Origin: Planctomycetota bacterium
GTDB lineage: Bacteria; Planctomycetota; Planctomycetia; Pirellulales; Lacipirellulaceae
Direction: 5' to 3'
NCBI GenBank assembly: GCA_024278955.1
Contig: JAJRSE010000080.1
Span: 1 to 64,000 of the forward strand
Length of the DNA: 64,000 nt
Shown: piece by piece, positions 38,363 through 46,799 of the stretch
Layout: the number at the start of each line of letters is the position of its first letter
How positions within the stretch are numbered: position 1 is the first letter of the stretch
Program-made: the position numbers and the translations under genes
The notes under the pieces: model-generated
The model's input: only the letters and a program-made list of their open reading frames with translations
Databases searched by the model: none
What the model was told of the DNA's origin: nothing

Positions 38363-38809
38363 ATGCGAGTATGTCTTCAGCGAGTGAGCCAAGCGAAAGT
38401 TGTTGTGGCAGAGGAAACGATCGGTCAGATCGGTGCCGGTCTGTTGGTATTGCTAGGCGTGAGTGCCGATGACGACGAGGACAATCTGGCCTGGATGGTC
38501 GGCAAGGTCACGAATCTTCGGATCTTTGAAGACGATGACGGTAAGATGAATCGCTCGCTGATCGACACCGGCGGTGCCATGCTGGTGGTAAGCCAATTCA
38601 CGCTGTACGGCAATTGCCGGAAGGGACGCCGCCCGAGCTTTGTTTCGGCAGCCCCTCCGGAAATGGCCGAGCCGATGATCGAACGATTCGTCGAACTGGC
38701 AAGAGGGCAGGGCGTCGAGGTCGAAACGGGCCGCTTTCGCGCCGATATGCAGGTCACGCTGACGAATGATGGGCCCGTGACGATTTGGATTGATTCGGCG
38801 GAGCGGTGA
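38363..38809 (+). CDS. dtd: D-aminoacyl-tRNA deacylase
   Basis: Dtd removes D-amino acids (and glycine from tRNA-Ala) from mischarged tRNA. The 148-residue protein is full length and has the signature [13 protein letters not shown], the SQFTLYG active-site motif and the C-terminal [10 protein letters not shown] (Gly-cisPro-type motif). The ATG at 38363 is the family start. Confidence 0.95.
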   Translation: MRVCLQRVSQAKVVVAEETIGQIGAGLLVLLGVSADDDEDNLAWMVGKVTNLRIFEDDDGKMNRSLIDTGGAMLVVSQFTLYGNCRKGRRPSFVSAAPPEMAEPMIERFVELARGQGVEVETGRFRADMQVTLTNDGPVTIWIDSAER

Positions 38810-38879
38810 CCAAGGGAAACGCCTAGCGCAAAGAGTTAAGCCCCATGATGAGGTGTGTGGAAGGGATTCGTCCCGCGAG

Positions 38880-39692
38880 CTACTCGCGCAGGTCGTTCCA
38901 AATGCGTCTTGCCGTATCGTAGATCGTAGAGTCTTTTCCCGAGAAGATCGGTTCGTTCGGGCCGTTCGCAGGGGACTGCCGAGCCATCTCGGGATGGTCT
39001 TCCTGGGCAATCTGCCCAGCCCAATTCTCGCGTTGTAAAACCACTGGCGACAACTGGCCGTAGCGTTCCATCACCATTGGTTCGCTGAGAATCATCAGCA
39101 CGACGATAACCAGTTTTCCGTAGGTCGAGATGTTGCTCCACCAGTTCGATCCCCAAAGCTTTAACGCCGTACCGAACGATCTTTTCAGCCGGCCCCGTTT
39201 CCAATCCACGGCATAGATTTCGTCGAGTGTCAAATGCGACATCACGCCGAGCAGCACGCCACCCGCCTTGAAGTAACGCAGTTGCAAATCGCTCGACCCG
39301 CACAAAAGAAACGACACGCCCGTGAAAATCGCAACCGCTGGCAAGCTATGAAACATGCCACGATGCACGGTATATTTGGCCAGCAATCGCGCAACGCCAA
39401 ATCGCACGAAGAGATATAACCCGCCGGTGGCGAGCACAAGCTGTTCGTGGTTTAGCCCCAGTTGTTCAAATCGATCGAGCAACAGCATCGGCACAATGGC
39501 TGCGGCGAAGCCTGTCGATTCGCGAAAAGGGATTCCCGAGTCGCTGTCGATGTCGGGCAACATACCGCCGATGCCGCAAAGCCCGCCAGCAATGAGTGCC
39601 GAATCGAGCGGCATACCCAGGGTAAGCCCGACGCCCGTGTAACCAACGCCTAAGATGCTGCTGGTGGTGATATGAGTTTTGAAACCGGCCAT
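38880..39692 (-). CDS. YdjM-type membrane-bound metal-dependent hydrolase
   Basis: The 270-residue protein has several membrane segments and the DUF457/YdjM pattern: FKTHITTS, MLPDIDSDSGIP, HRGMFHSLP and VMSHLTLDEIYAVDW. These conserved His and Asp residues form the putative metal site. Members are inner-membrane proteins of uncertain substrate, some induced by DNA damage. It is a single gene between dtd and a cvpA-like gene. Confidence 0.82.
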   Translation of the reverse strand: MAGFKTHITTSSILGVGYTGVGLTLGMPLDSALIAGGLCGIGGMLPDIDSDSGIPFRESTGFAAAIVPMLLLDRFEQLGLNHEQLVLATGGLYLFVRFGVARLLAKYTVHRGMFHSLPAVAIFTGVSFLLCGSSDLQLRYFKAGGVLLGVMSHLTLDEIYAVDWKRGRLKRSFGTALKLWGSNWWSNISTYGKLVIVVLMILSEPMVMERYGQLSPVVLQRENWAGQIAQEDHPEMARQSPANGPNEPIFSGKDSTIYDTARRIWNDLRE

Positions 39693-39693
39693 G

Positions 39694-39731
39694 GGAATTC
39701 GGATTGCAGAATGCGGATTTCGGAATGAATT
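39694..39731. repeat. GAATGACGAATGCGG-type short repeat, copy 2
   Basis: GGAATTCGGATTGCAGAATGCGGATTTCGGAATG-like units upstream of the YdjM-type gene; the core GAATGCGGATTTCG is also present at 43661. Confidence 0.6.
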
Positions 39732-39916
39732 GTACAGCGGGCGGACTCTATGGGATTCGAGAAAATGCGACTAGCCAGATGCCGCGATAGCACTGCTTGC
39801 AGTTGCCGCTTTCCGCTTTCTGTTTTCCGCTTTTGCCGATACACTTTGGCTCCCGTGATCGGTTGAATCGCGGTCGAGTGCTTGATTTCAAAATTCTCTG
39901 TCAGCAGCCTGGATCT

Positions 39917-40660
39917 ATGCAAACTTACGATATGTTGATGGCTTTGGTTCTTGTAGCGGCTACGTTATTTGGTTTTTGGAAAGGCATGGCCTGGCAAATT
40001 GCTTCGCTCGCCTCGCTGGTGGTGAGCTATTTTGTGGCCTTTCGATTTTCCGACCAATTGGCGCCGATGATAAGCGACCAAGCGCCGTTTAATAAATTTG
40101 TTGCGATGCTGGCGATTTATGTTGGCACTTCGTTCGTCATCTGGACGCTCTTTCGGCTTGTTTCGGGTGCGATCGATCGCGTAAAGCTTGACGGCTTTGA
40201 TCATCAGATGGGCGCGCTGATTGGGCTCGGAAAAGGCGTGCTGCTGTGTATCGCGATTACCTTCTTCGCGGTAACGATTTTACCGCAGGCGCAAAAAGAT
40301 ACGATTATCGCCTCGCAGGCGGGACATTACATTGTTCAGATCTTAGATAAGTCCCACGCGGTGGTTCCGCCGGAGATTCATGATGTGATTCATCCTTATG
40401 TCGAGCGAATTGAAGAGCGGCTCGATCCGAATTACCAACCCCAAAGTGGGAGCGATTTCCAGGCGATGTGGCCTCAGGGAAATGTACCGTCATGGCCAGC
40501 CCAGACTTCGCCCACTCAGGCAGCCAACGCCAACAATTGGCAACAGCCACAACCGAGCGAGAATCAGCCGGCGCCTTGGCCCGTGCCATCGCCGCCGACT
40601 CGCTCTGGCGATCTGTCAGATCGCGGCTATGGGCAGGCTCAGCCAGGGGGCTACAAATAA
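39917..40660 (+). CDS. CvpA-family membrane protein
   Basis: The 247-residue protein has four hydrophobic segments in the first 150 residues with the CvpA pattern (FGFWKGMAWQIASLASLVVS, GALIGLGKGVLLC). The C-terminus after about residue 175 is Pro/Gln/Ser-rich and probably disordered. E. coli CvpA is needed for colicin V production and affects envelope integrity; the role here is unknown. The ATG at 39917 begins the first membrane segment. Confidence 0.8.
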   Translation: MQTYDMLMALVLVAATLFGFWKGMAWQIASLASLVVSYFVAFRFSDQLAPMISDQAPFNKFVAMLAIYVGTSFVIWTLFRLVSGAIDRVKLDGFDHQMGALIGLGKGVLLCIAITFFAVTILPQAQKDTIIASQAGHYIVQILDKSHAVVPPEIHDVIHPYVERIEERLDPNYQPQSGSDFQAMWPQGNVPSWPAQTSPTQAANANNWQQPQPSENQPAPWPVPSPPTRSGDLSDRGYGQAQPGGYK

Positions 40661-40827
40661 GCGAGGCTCCTGGATCAAAGTCGCTATTTCCCAGGTAAAA
40701 CGGTCGCAAAAACGAACATAACAATGATTATCGGACGTTGCTGGTAGGAGCTTCAGGGGTAGAGTTTGTTGTTGTGGGCCCCCTTCTCTGCGGCCCCGTA
40801 GTTGGCCGAAATGGCTCCTGCGATCCG

Positions 40828-41817
40828 TCAGATTGCGGCAGGTGTTTGCGGGTCGGATGGCTCGTGGAATGGGCCGATGGCTCGGAACTTTTCGTAGCGC
40901 TGAGATAGCAAATCGTCGACGGGCAGCTTCGTCAATTCGCGGAGTGTTTTGATGAGATACATTTTGAGGCGGCCGGCCATTTGGTGATGGTCTCGATGGG
41001 CTCCTCCGAGCGGCTCTTCGATGACATCGTCGATGGCTCCCATCCTCTTGAGATCCTTTGAAGTGATCTGAAGCGCCCGAGCCGCTTGTTCGGCATAATC
41101 GTGACTCTTCCACAAAATGCCGGCACAGCCTTCGGGGCTGATCACCGAATAGTAGGCGTGCTCAAGCAGAGCGACCCGGTCGCCTAGGCCGATGCCCAAT
41201 GCGCCGCCTGAGCCGCCTTCTCCAATCACGACGCAAATAATGGGGGTTTCCATACGCGACATCGCCAACATGCTTTCAGCGATTACCAGGGCTTGGCCGC
41301 GTTCTTCGGCGCCGATGCCTGGGTAGGCGCCTGGGGTGTCGATCATTGCGATAATCGGCAGCCCATATTTGGTCGCTAGTTGCATTTTCCGAAGCGATTT
41401 ACGATAGCCTTCGGGATGGGCGCACCCAAAATAACATTCGTTGCGTTCTTTGAGCGTTTTTCCTTTTTGGTGTCCTACGACCAAGACTTTATGCTCGCCC
41501 AGTTTGGCAAAGCCGGTGCGAAGCGCGCGGTCGTCGCCGAAGAAGCGGTCTCCGTGGAGTTCGACAAACTCGTCGAACACGAGATCAAGGTAATCGGTGA
41601 ACATCGGACGATCGGGATGTCGAGCGACGCGAACCGTTTCCCAAGCGTCGAGATTATTGTAGATCGACTTCGTTGTTTCGGTCAGCTGGCGGCGCAGGCC
41701 ACGGATACGATCGCGTTGTTCGGGTGTCTTGCGGTCGTTTGATTCGAGATCTTCGATCTGCTGGCTGATCTCGAAGATGGGCTGCTCGAAAGGTAGTCGG
41801 AAATTGGTACTGGCCAT
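40828..41817 (-). CDS. accA: Acetyl-CoA carboxylase carboxyltransferase subunit alpha
   Basis: AccA and AccD transfer the carboxyl group from biotin to acetyl-CoA, making malonyl-CoA for fatty acids. The 329-residue protein has the normal length and family segments: FEQPIFEISQQIEDLE, ARHPDRPMFTDYLD, HPEGYRKSLRKM, MIDTPGAYPGIGAEERGQA, GEGGSGGALGIG and SPEGCAGILWK. accD is not in the window. Confidence 0.96.
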   Translation of the reverse strand: MASTNFRLPFEQPIFEISQQIEDLESNDRKTPEQRDRIRGLRRQLTETTKSIYNNLDAWETVRVARHPDRPMFTDYLDLVFDEFVELHGDRFFGDDRALRTGFAKLGEHKVLVVGHQKGKTLKERNECYFGCAHPEGYRKSLRKMQLATKYGLPIIAMIDTPGAYPGIGAEERGQALVIAESMLAMSRMETPIICVVIGEGGSGGALGIGLGDRVALLEHAYYSVISPEGCAGILWKSHDYAEQAARALQITSKDLKRMGAIDDVIEEPLGGAHRDHHQMAGRLKMYLIKTLRELTKLPVDDLLSQRYEKFRAIGPFHEPSDPQTPAAI

Positions 41818-41827
41818 GAGAATATTA

Positions 41828-41865
41828 GGGAAATGACGAATGACGAATTAAGAAATGACGAATTT
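41828..41865. repeat. GAATGACGAATGCGG-type short repeat, copy 3
   Basis: Three AATGACGAA units lie between accA and the kinase gene. They are AT-richer than the other copies. Confidence 0.6.
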
Positions 41866-41871
41866 GTGTTG

Positions 41872-42777
41872 TTACTCTTCTTCTTTGGAGGCCGCCTTTT
41901 TTGCGGCTTCTTGCTCTGGAGTGAGCGGTGGTTTGGGTCTGATATGGAAGCAGCGTCCTCTTTTGAGTTCGCGGTAAAATTCCATCAGCGAGTCGGGTCG
42001 GTCGTTGGGGTCTTTGGCCAACATCCGATGGACTAGTTTTGCGAAATCGGGTTGGATGTTTTTTTGCAAAACACTAATGTCATGCGGCCGGGCTTTTAGG
42101 TGTTTGTTTAAGAGTTCGGAAGAGCTACTCGCGGTGAACGGAAGTTTGCCAGTCATTAGTTCGTAGACCATGCAACCAAAGCTGTAGATATCGGCTCGCG
42201 CGTCGACTTCTTTGCCGCGGATTTGTTCGGGCGACATGTAGCTATAGGTGCCCTGGACAGGCGCTTTGCCGCCGAACATTTTCGAGAGGCCTTTGGGGAT
42301 TTTTCTTGCGATAGTGAAGTCGATTAGGCGTACTTCGTTTTCTTCGCTCACGAGGAAGTTGTCGGGCTTGATATCGCGGTGAGTCCAGCCTTCTTTGTGC
42401 ATGTGCTCGATCGACAAAGCAGCTTCACAAAGGATTTCTTCGAGTCGGTAATGGAGTCGCTCGGCACCCTCGTTGATTTGCTGTTTGAGGTTGGGCGTTT
42501 TGAAAAGCTCCATCGTGAGGTAGGTGCCGTCCTTGCTGGTGCCAAAGTCGAGTGTTTCGATGATCGAACGATGGACTAGCGATTTGCCGACCGTGTACTC
42601 GTGCTTGAGGTCGTTGGATGCCTGTTTGGTAAATTTTTTACCCGGCGGGAGCCACTTCATCGCGTAGGCGACGTTTTTGTCGAGAGGACGAACTGCCCAA
42701 ATTTCAAAGGTCGCCCCTGCACGGATGAGATGAAACATCCGGTAAGGTCCGACAAATTCTTTTTTCACTGCTGCCAT
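41872..42777 (-). CDS. Ser/Thr protein kinase with atypical motifs
   Basis: The 301-residue protein is a single Hanks-type kinase domain without sensor or membrane segment. It has the ATP-anchoring lysine K41 (AMKW), HRDIKPDN (133-140), a DFT in place of DFG (153-155), SPEQ and DIYSFGCMVYEL. The Gly-rich loop reads IRAGATFEIW and lacks the usual three glycines, and the C-terminus is Ala/Glu/Lys-rich. It may still phosphorylate proteins, since catalytic Asp and Lys remain. Partners are unknown. Confidence 0.85.
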   Translation of the reverse strand: MAAVKKEFVGPYRMFHLIRAGATFEIWAVRPLDKNVAYAMKWLPPGKKFTKQASNDLKHEYTVGKSLVHRSIIETLDFGTSKDGTYLTMELFKTPNLKQQINEGAERLHYRLEEILCEAALSIEHMHKEGWTHRDIKPDNFLVSEENEVRLIDFTIARKIPKGLSKMFGGKAPVQGTYSYMSPEQIRGKEVDARADIYSFGCMVYELMTGKLPFTASSSSELLNKHLKARPHDISVLQKNIQPDFAKLVHRMLAKDPNDRPDSLMEFYRELKRGRCFHIRPKPPLTPEQEAAKKAASKEEE

Positions 42778-42871
42778 ATCTGTGCCAATTCTTCCCGAAG
42801 CCTGTTTGAGACAGTAAGGATAAGTTTAGTCGCCTGCCTGCTGTTGGGAAAGAGAGATGGCGTGGGAGGAG

Positions 42872-43648
42872 CTAGGAATGAGAAACTGGGTAGTCGACCT
42901 TGAGGAGGATCAGGCCTTGGGCGGGAGCGGTTTGGCCTGCGATGCGGCGATCGGCGGCAATCAGGGTTTCTGACAGCCAGGATTCCGGCTTTCGGCCGAG
43001 GCCTACTGCGACTAGGCTACCGGCGATTGCTCGGACCATATTGTAGAGAAAGCCGTCGCCCTCGATTTCGATCCAGATTTCAGGAGACGGATCGAGATGG
43101 TTGTCTTGCTGAGGGCCTCGTGAGACTTCGAGGTCGAAGATTGTCCGGACGCTTGTCTCTCGCTCGGAGCCTGCGGACTCGAAGCTTGCGAAGTCGTGTT
43201 TTCCGACCAGAGCTTGGCCAGTGCGGTGCATTGCTTCGATATCCAAGGGTTTCGGCATGTGCCAGACGAACTGGCGATCGAATACCGGTCGCCGATAGTC
43301 GTTGTGGATTCGATAGCGGTAGCGTTTGCCCGTGGCCTGATGAGTCGCATGAAAATCGTCGTTGGCCAGTTCGACCGACAAGACGACGACGTCGTCTGGC
43401 AACTTAGCGTTGAGGCCGCACCGAATTTTATCGGCAGGTATCGAAGTTTCTGATTTGACACCAACCACTTGCCCTCGCGCATGGACGCCAGAATCGGTGC
43501 GACTGGAGGCTCGGACACGCAGTTGCTCGCCGGTGATTTCTTGCCAAGCATGTTCAAAAACCTCCTGAACGGTCCGCTGGTTGGGCTGAGCTTGCCAGCC
43601 GCTGAAGTCGGTGCCGTCGTAGGCGATCGTGATTTTGAAGGTAGGCAC
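42872..43648 (-). CDS. truA: tRNA pseudouridine(38-40) synthase
   Basis: TruA isomerises uridines 38-40 of the tRNA anticodon stem. The 258-residue protein has the expected length, the N-terminal AYDGTDFSGWQAQ, the catalytic D52 in SSRTDSGVHA, and FLYNMVRAIAG near the C-terminus. It lies 39 bp downstream of asd on the same strand. Confidence 0.95.
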   Translation of the reverse strand: MPTFKITIAYDGTDFSGWQAQPNQRTVQEVFEHAWQEITGEQLRVRASSRTDSGVHARGQVVGVKSETSIPADKIRCGLNAKLPDDVVVLSVELANDDFHATHQATGKRYRYRIHNDYRRPVFDRQFVWHMPKPLDIEAMHRTGQALVGKHDFASFESAGSERETSVRTIFDLEVSRGPQQDNHLDPSPEIWIEIEGDGFLYNMVRAIAGSLVAVGLGRKPESWLSETLIAADRRIAGQTAPAQGLILLKVDYPVSHS

Positions 43649-43653
43649 AGGGC

Positions 43654-43686
43654 GATTTTGGAATGCGGATTTCGACTTCCGAACTC
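43654..43686. repeat. GAATGACGAATGCGG-type short repeat, copy 4
   Basis: GGAATGCGGATTTCG-like sequence lies in the gap between truA and asd. Confidence 0.5.
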
Positions 43687-43687
43687 C

Positions 43688-44698
43688 TTAGACTGCGGCG
43701 GATTTTATGAGGAGTTCGGCGATTTGTACCGCGTTGGTGGCCGCCCCCTTGCGGAGGTTATCGCTGACACACCAGAACGCGAGGCCGTTTTCGCAGGAAA
43801 GATCTTCGCGGATTCGACCGATAAAGACGCCATCGTCGTCGGTGCAGGTCGAAGGCATGGGATATTGGCCCTGGTTGAGGTCATCGAAGACGGTGATTCC
43901 TGGCGTGGCGGCAAAGAGTTTTTTGGCCTCTTCGACGCTGATTTTCTTTTCTGTTTCGACCAGGATGCTTTCGCTGTGGCAATTTTCGACGGGCACCCGA
44001 ACACAGGTGGGGCAAACTTTGATATTGTCGTCACCAAAGATTTTTTGAGTTTCGTAGACCATCTTCATTTCTTCGCTGGTGTAGCCGTTTTGTTTGTGGG
44101 AACCGATTTGCGGGATCAGGTTGAAAGCGATCCGGTGGTCGAAGGCTTGGTACTGGTAATCTTTCTTTTCGAGAAAAGCTTGGCTACCGTCGAGGAGGTC
44201 GGCCTGGCCTTGCACCCCTGCCCCGCTGGTTGCTTGATAGGTGCTGACAATCACACGGCGAATTTTGCCGGCGTCGTGCAGCGGCTTCATTGCGAGAACC
44301 ATTTGAGTGGTCGAGCAGTTGGGGCTCGAAATGATTCCTTCGTGTTGCAAAGCCGCTTCGGGATTGATCTCGGGAACGACAAGCGGCACCTTGGGGTCCA
44401 TCCGCCAGTAGCCACTTTCATCAACCACGACGCAGTTGCGTTCAGTTGCCCAGGGGCAGAACTCAGCAGCAACGTCGTCGGGGGTGCTTCCAATGGCGAG
44501 GTCGATGTCGTCGAAGACTTCGGGGCACAGGAGTTTGACTTCGTGGTCTTCGCCTTTGAAGGAGAGCGTCGTGCCGGCGGATCGTTTGGAGGCCAGGAAC
44601 GTGATTTTTTCGTAGGGGAAATCACGCTCTTCTAGCAGTTGACGGATTAAACGACCTACAGCACCAGTGGCGCCAACGATGGCAAACGACTTAAACAC
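43688..44698 (-). CDS. asd: Aspartate-semialdehyde dehydrogenase
   Basis: Asd reduces aspartyl phosphate to aspartate semialdehyde for Lys, Met, Thr and diaminopimelate synthesis. The 336-residue protein begins at GTG 44698, preceded by GGAG, and has the NADP motif GATGAVG (9-15), catalytic C128 in SSPNCSTTQ, QATSGAG and the segment RVPVENCHSESI. An upstream extension to 44770 is open but non-conserved. It lies upstream of truA. Confidence 0.93.
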   Translation of the reverse strand: MFKSFAIVGATGAVGRLIRQLLEERDFPYEKITFLASKRSAGTTLSFKGEDHEVKLLCPEVFDDIDLAIGSTPDDVAAEFCPWATERNCVVVDESGYWRMDPKVPLVVPEINPEAALQHEGIISSPNCSTTQMVLAMKPLHDAGKIRRVIVSTYQATSGAGVQGQADLLDGSQAFLEKKDYQYQAFDHRIAFNLIPQIGSHKQNGYTSEEMKMVYETQKIFGDDNIKVCPTCVRVPVENCHSESILVETEKKISVEEAKKLFAATPGITVFDDLNQGQYPMPSTCTDDDGVFIGRIREDLSCENGLAFWCVSDNLRKGAATNAVQIAELLIKSAAV

Positions 44699-44940
44699 GG
44701 TAACAAACTCCGGGGAAAAGGACTGGATTGAAAGACGTCGGCTCAGCTGAGATCGTCTACGTACAGACAACCGGTCATTCTAAATGGTTCAGGGGCTGTC
44801 TACAACGCGCCGCCCTGCCCTTTCCAGGACAACTGCCAAATCGGTATTGAGCGTGCTAGCCGCAGGCGAAAGCTGTGGAAGTGGGCGAAAAACCGCGGCT
44901 TTCGCCTGCGGCTACAACCCAACTCACGACTTTGCCGTTG

Positions 44941-45903
44941 CTATGGGCTACCTGTAAGCTTGATCGCGATGCGGCTGGCCAAGGGGTCAACCCAGCGGCG
45001 GACGGTGGCTGGCTGGAGGAACGAAAAATTTGCAAAGAGCATCGCGAGGCCGAAGGTAATCATGCCCATAAACATCGCAATGCCGACGTGAGTAGCAACA
45101 GCCATCCAAAGCATAATTGGCCTCAAGAAACGATTCCAGATGAGGCAGCAGTAAAACAGCTCCCAGAAGATGGTCAGATGAGTTGCCAAGGCAACGAGGA
45201 CGGGCCATCCAGCGAGCCAAGTGGCGTCGAGAGATTGATATTCGTAGTTGGCAACTGCCCACCAGACGGCAGAGCCGGCCTGCCAGTTTTCGCCCTGCAT
45301 TTTAGCAAGCGCTGAGAACAGGTAGATAATGCAGAGATGCAGTTGAATCAGCCGAATAGCGACGTTGGCCGAAGTGCTGGGCGCAGCGGGCGACGTGTCA
45401 CCGCGTCGTAACCGTCGGATGCGGTCAAGCGAATAGCAGGCACCGCATGGGCCGAGCATTAGGTAGAGAGCAAACATGCAATTGATTTTATCGAGTCCAA
45501 AAAACGCTCCGGGACTCACACGGTGGGCGTAAGAAACTGCGAGTAAAAACGCGAGCACCGCGGTCGTACGGCTAAATAAGCCTAGCATCAAGCAGAAAAA
45601 CACGAGCAGAGCAAAGATGTGGACAGACCAGAGCATCCAAGGCTGTTCGATTTTGAAAAAGAGGCTCCAAACCGACCATTGATGGCCCTGAATGTCGCGA
45701 ATGAAACTAACGGGTAACCAGCCTTCTTGGCCTAAGAACGCTTGCAAGTCGAGCGACCAGACGAGATGAGTGTAGAAGAGCATCGCGCCAGCCAGCACAC
45801 GAATAAAGCAAAGCGTGGCTGGGTCGGTCGGCGAGAACCAGAAACGGTTCCAGGCTTGGCCCAGCTCAACAACGTAGCCGCGTGTGTCGGAAAAAGCTCC
45901 CAT
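44941..45903 (-). CDS. HTTM-domain membrane protein
   Basis: The 320-residue protein has about eight hydrophobic segments and the HTTM pattern (RVLAGAMLFYTHLVW, MLGLFSRTTAVLAFLLAVSY, QLHLCIIYLFSALAKMQG, THLTIFWELFY). HTTM domains are related to vitamin K-dependent gamma-carboxylases. Whether bacterial members carboxylate anything is not known. It shares one base (TAATG) with the upstream gene, so the two are translationally coupled. Confidence 0.85.
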   Translation of the reverse strand: MGAFSDTRGYVVELGQAWNRFWFSPTDPATLCFIRVLAGAMLFYTHLVWSLDLQAFLGQEGWLPVSFIRDIQGHQWSVWSLFFKIEQPWMLWSVHIFALLVFFCLMLGLFSRTTAVLAFLLAVSYAHRVSPGAFFGLDKINCMFALYLMLGPCGACYSLDRIRRLRRGDTSPAAPSTSANVAIRLIQLHLCIIYLFSALAKMQGENWQAGSAVWWAVANYEYQSLDATWLAGWPVLVALATHLTIFWELFYCCLIWNRFLRPIMLWMAVATHVGIAMFMGMITFGLAMLFANFSFLQPATVRRWVDPLASRIAIKLTGSP

Positions 45904-46655
45904 TATTGTCCTCCTCCTGGGATGGCGATCGGTAGCTCTTCGGAAGAAGAATTCAAAGCCACAGCGGAGGTTTCGTTGATTTCAGCAAGTACCAAATAAG
46001 TCGACGGGGCGTCGAAAGGGGTTTCGTCGAGTACTTGTTGCGGTGAGAGAAGCTTGTGGAGTATCCATTCGACACGCCCTGTTTTTCCCTCGTGGCGACG
46101 GATCAGGTGTTTCGCGTAAAGGCGTCCCGACTGTTCGCCCATTTCGCCCGTCTGGGCGGCGAGCATCATATGCCGATGATAAAACAGGCGGGGCCATTGT
46201 TGGTCGATATTTGGGAATTCGCCCGAAGCAAGTTCGGCACCACCGGAGTCCCAAACTTGGTAGCGAATAAGATTGCTGCCAGCAGGGTCGGGTGCGAAAA
46301 ACTGATAGCCGTGGTTCAGGTAAGCGAGGTTGAGGTAGTGGTGAAAGAAGCCTCGCAGCGATCGAGGCACGACCGGCTGTTGCCAGACGCTGCTTTCTCT
46401 GGGGGGGACGGGAAGAGGGTTTCCTTGGGAATCATTTTGCGCCATATAGCTTGGCGGCAGGGCCGGGTCAGTCGAGAGATCCCAAGGAGCAACGAAGACT
46501 GCGGTAAGATGCAGGACCACCAGGATGCTGACGAGCCATCGCCAAGCCGGGTGCCAAGGCACAGCGGAAGCCGCCCGCTTAGCCAACTTTTTGGGCTTGG
46601 CGGGTGGCGAGTCGACCGGGTCCTGGTTTTCGGGCCTTTTTTTTGCCATCGACAC
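45903..46655 (-). CDS. Hypothetical protein, partner of the HTTM gene
   Basis: The 250-residue protein has a basic N-terminus, one membrane segment (about 39-58, WRWLVSILVVLHLTAVFVAPW) and an exported or periplasmic domain with YLNLAYLNHGYQFFAPDP and YHRHMMLAAQ. This is the kind of partner often found beside HTTM genes, and the TAATG overlap supports coupled expression. It may present a substrate or anchor for the HTTM protein. No firm family. Confidence 0.7.
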   Translation of the reverse strand: MSMAKKRPENQDPVDSPPAKPKKLAKRAASAVPWHPAWRWLVSILVVLHLTAVFVAPWDLSTDPALPPSYMAQNDSQGNPLPVPPRESSVWQQPVVPRSLRGFFHHYLNLAYLNHGYQFFAPDPAGSNLIRYQVWDSGGAELASGEFPNIDQQWPRLFYHRHMMLAAQTGEMGEQSGRLYAKHLIRRHEGKTGRVEWILHKLLSPQQVLDETPFDAPSTYLVLAEINETSAVALNSSSEELPIAIPGGGQ

Positions 46656-46799
46656 TACTCGCGATTCGTAAAAAGCATTTTCTTGTTCACTTGTTCCAAT
46701 AGCTTAATCGCCTCAAGCCTACAGGAAAAGAAAAACCCTCGCACCGGTCAACACCGATACGAGGGAAATATTTTAGCAGCACCCACTCGATTTTGATGG

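Noticed and set aside
43469..44635. 388-codon plus-strand frame
   Set aside because: Shadow of truA and asd.
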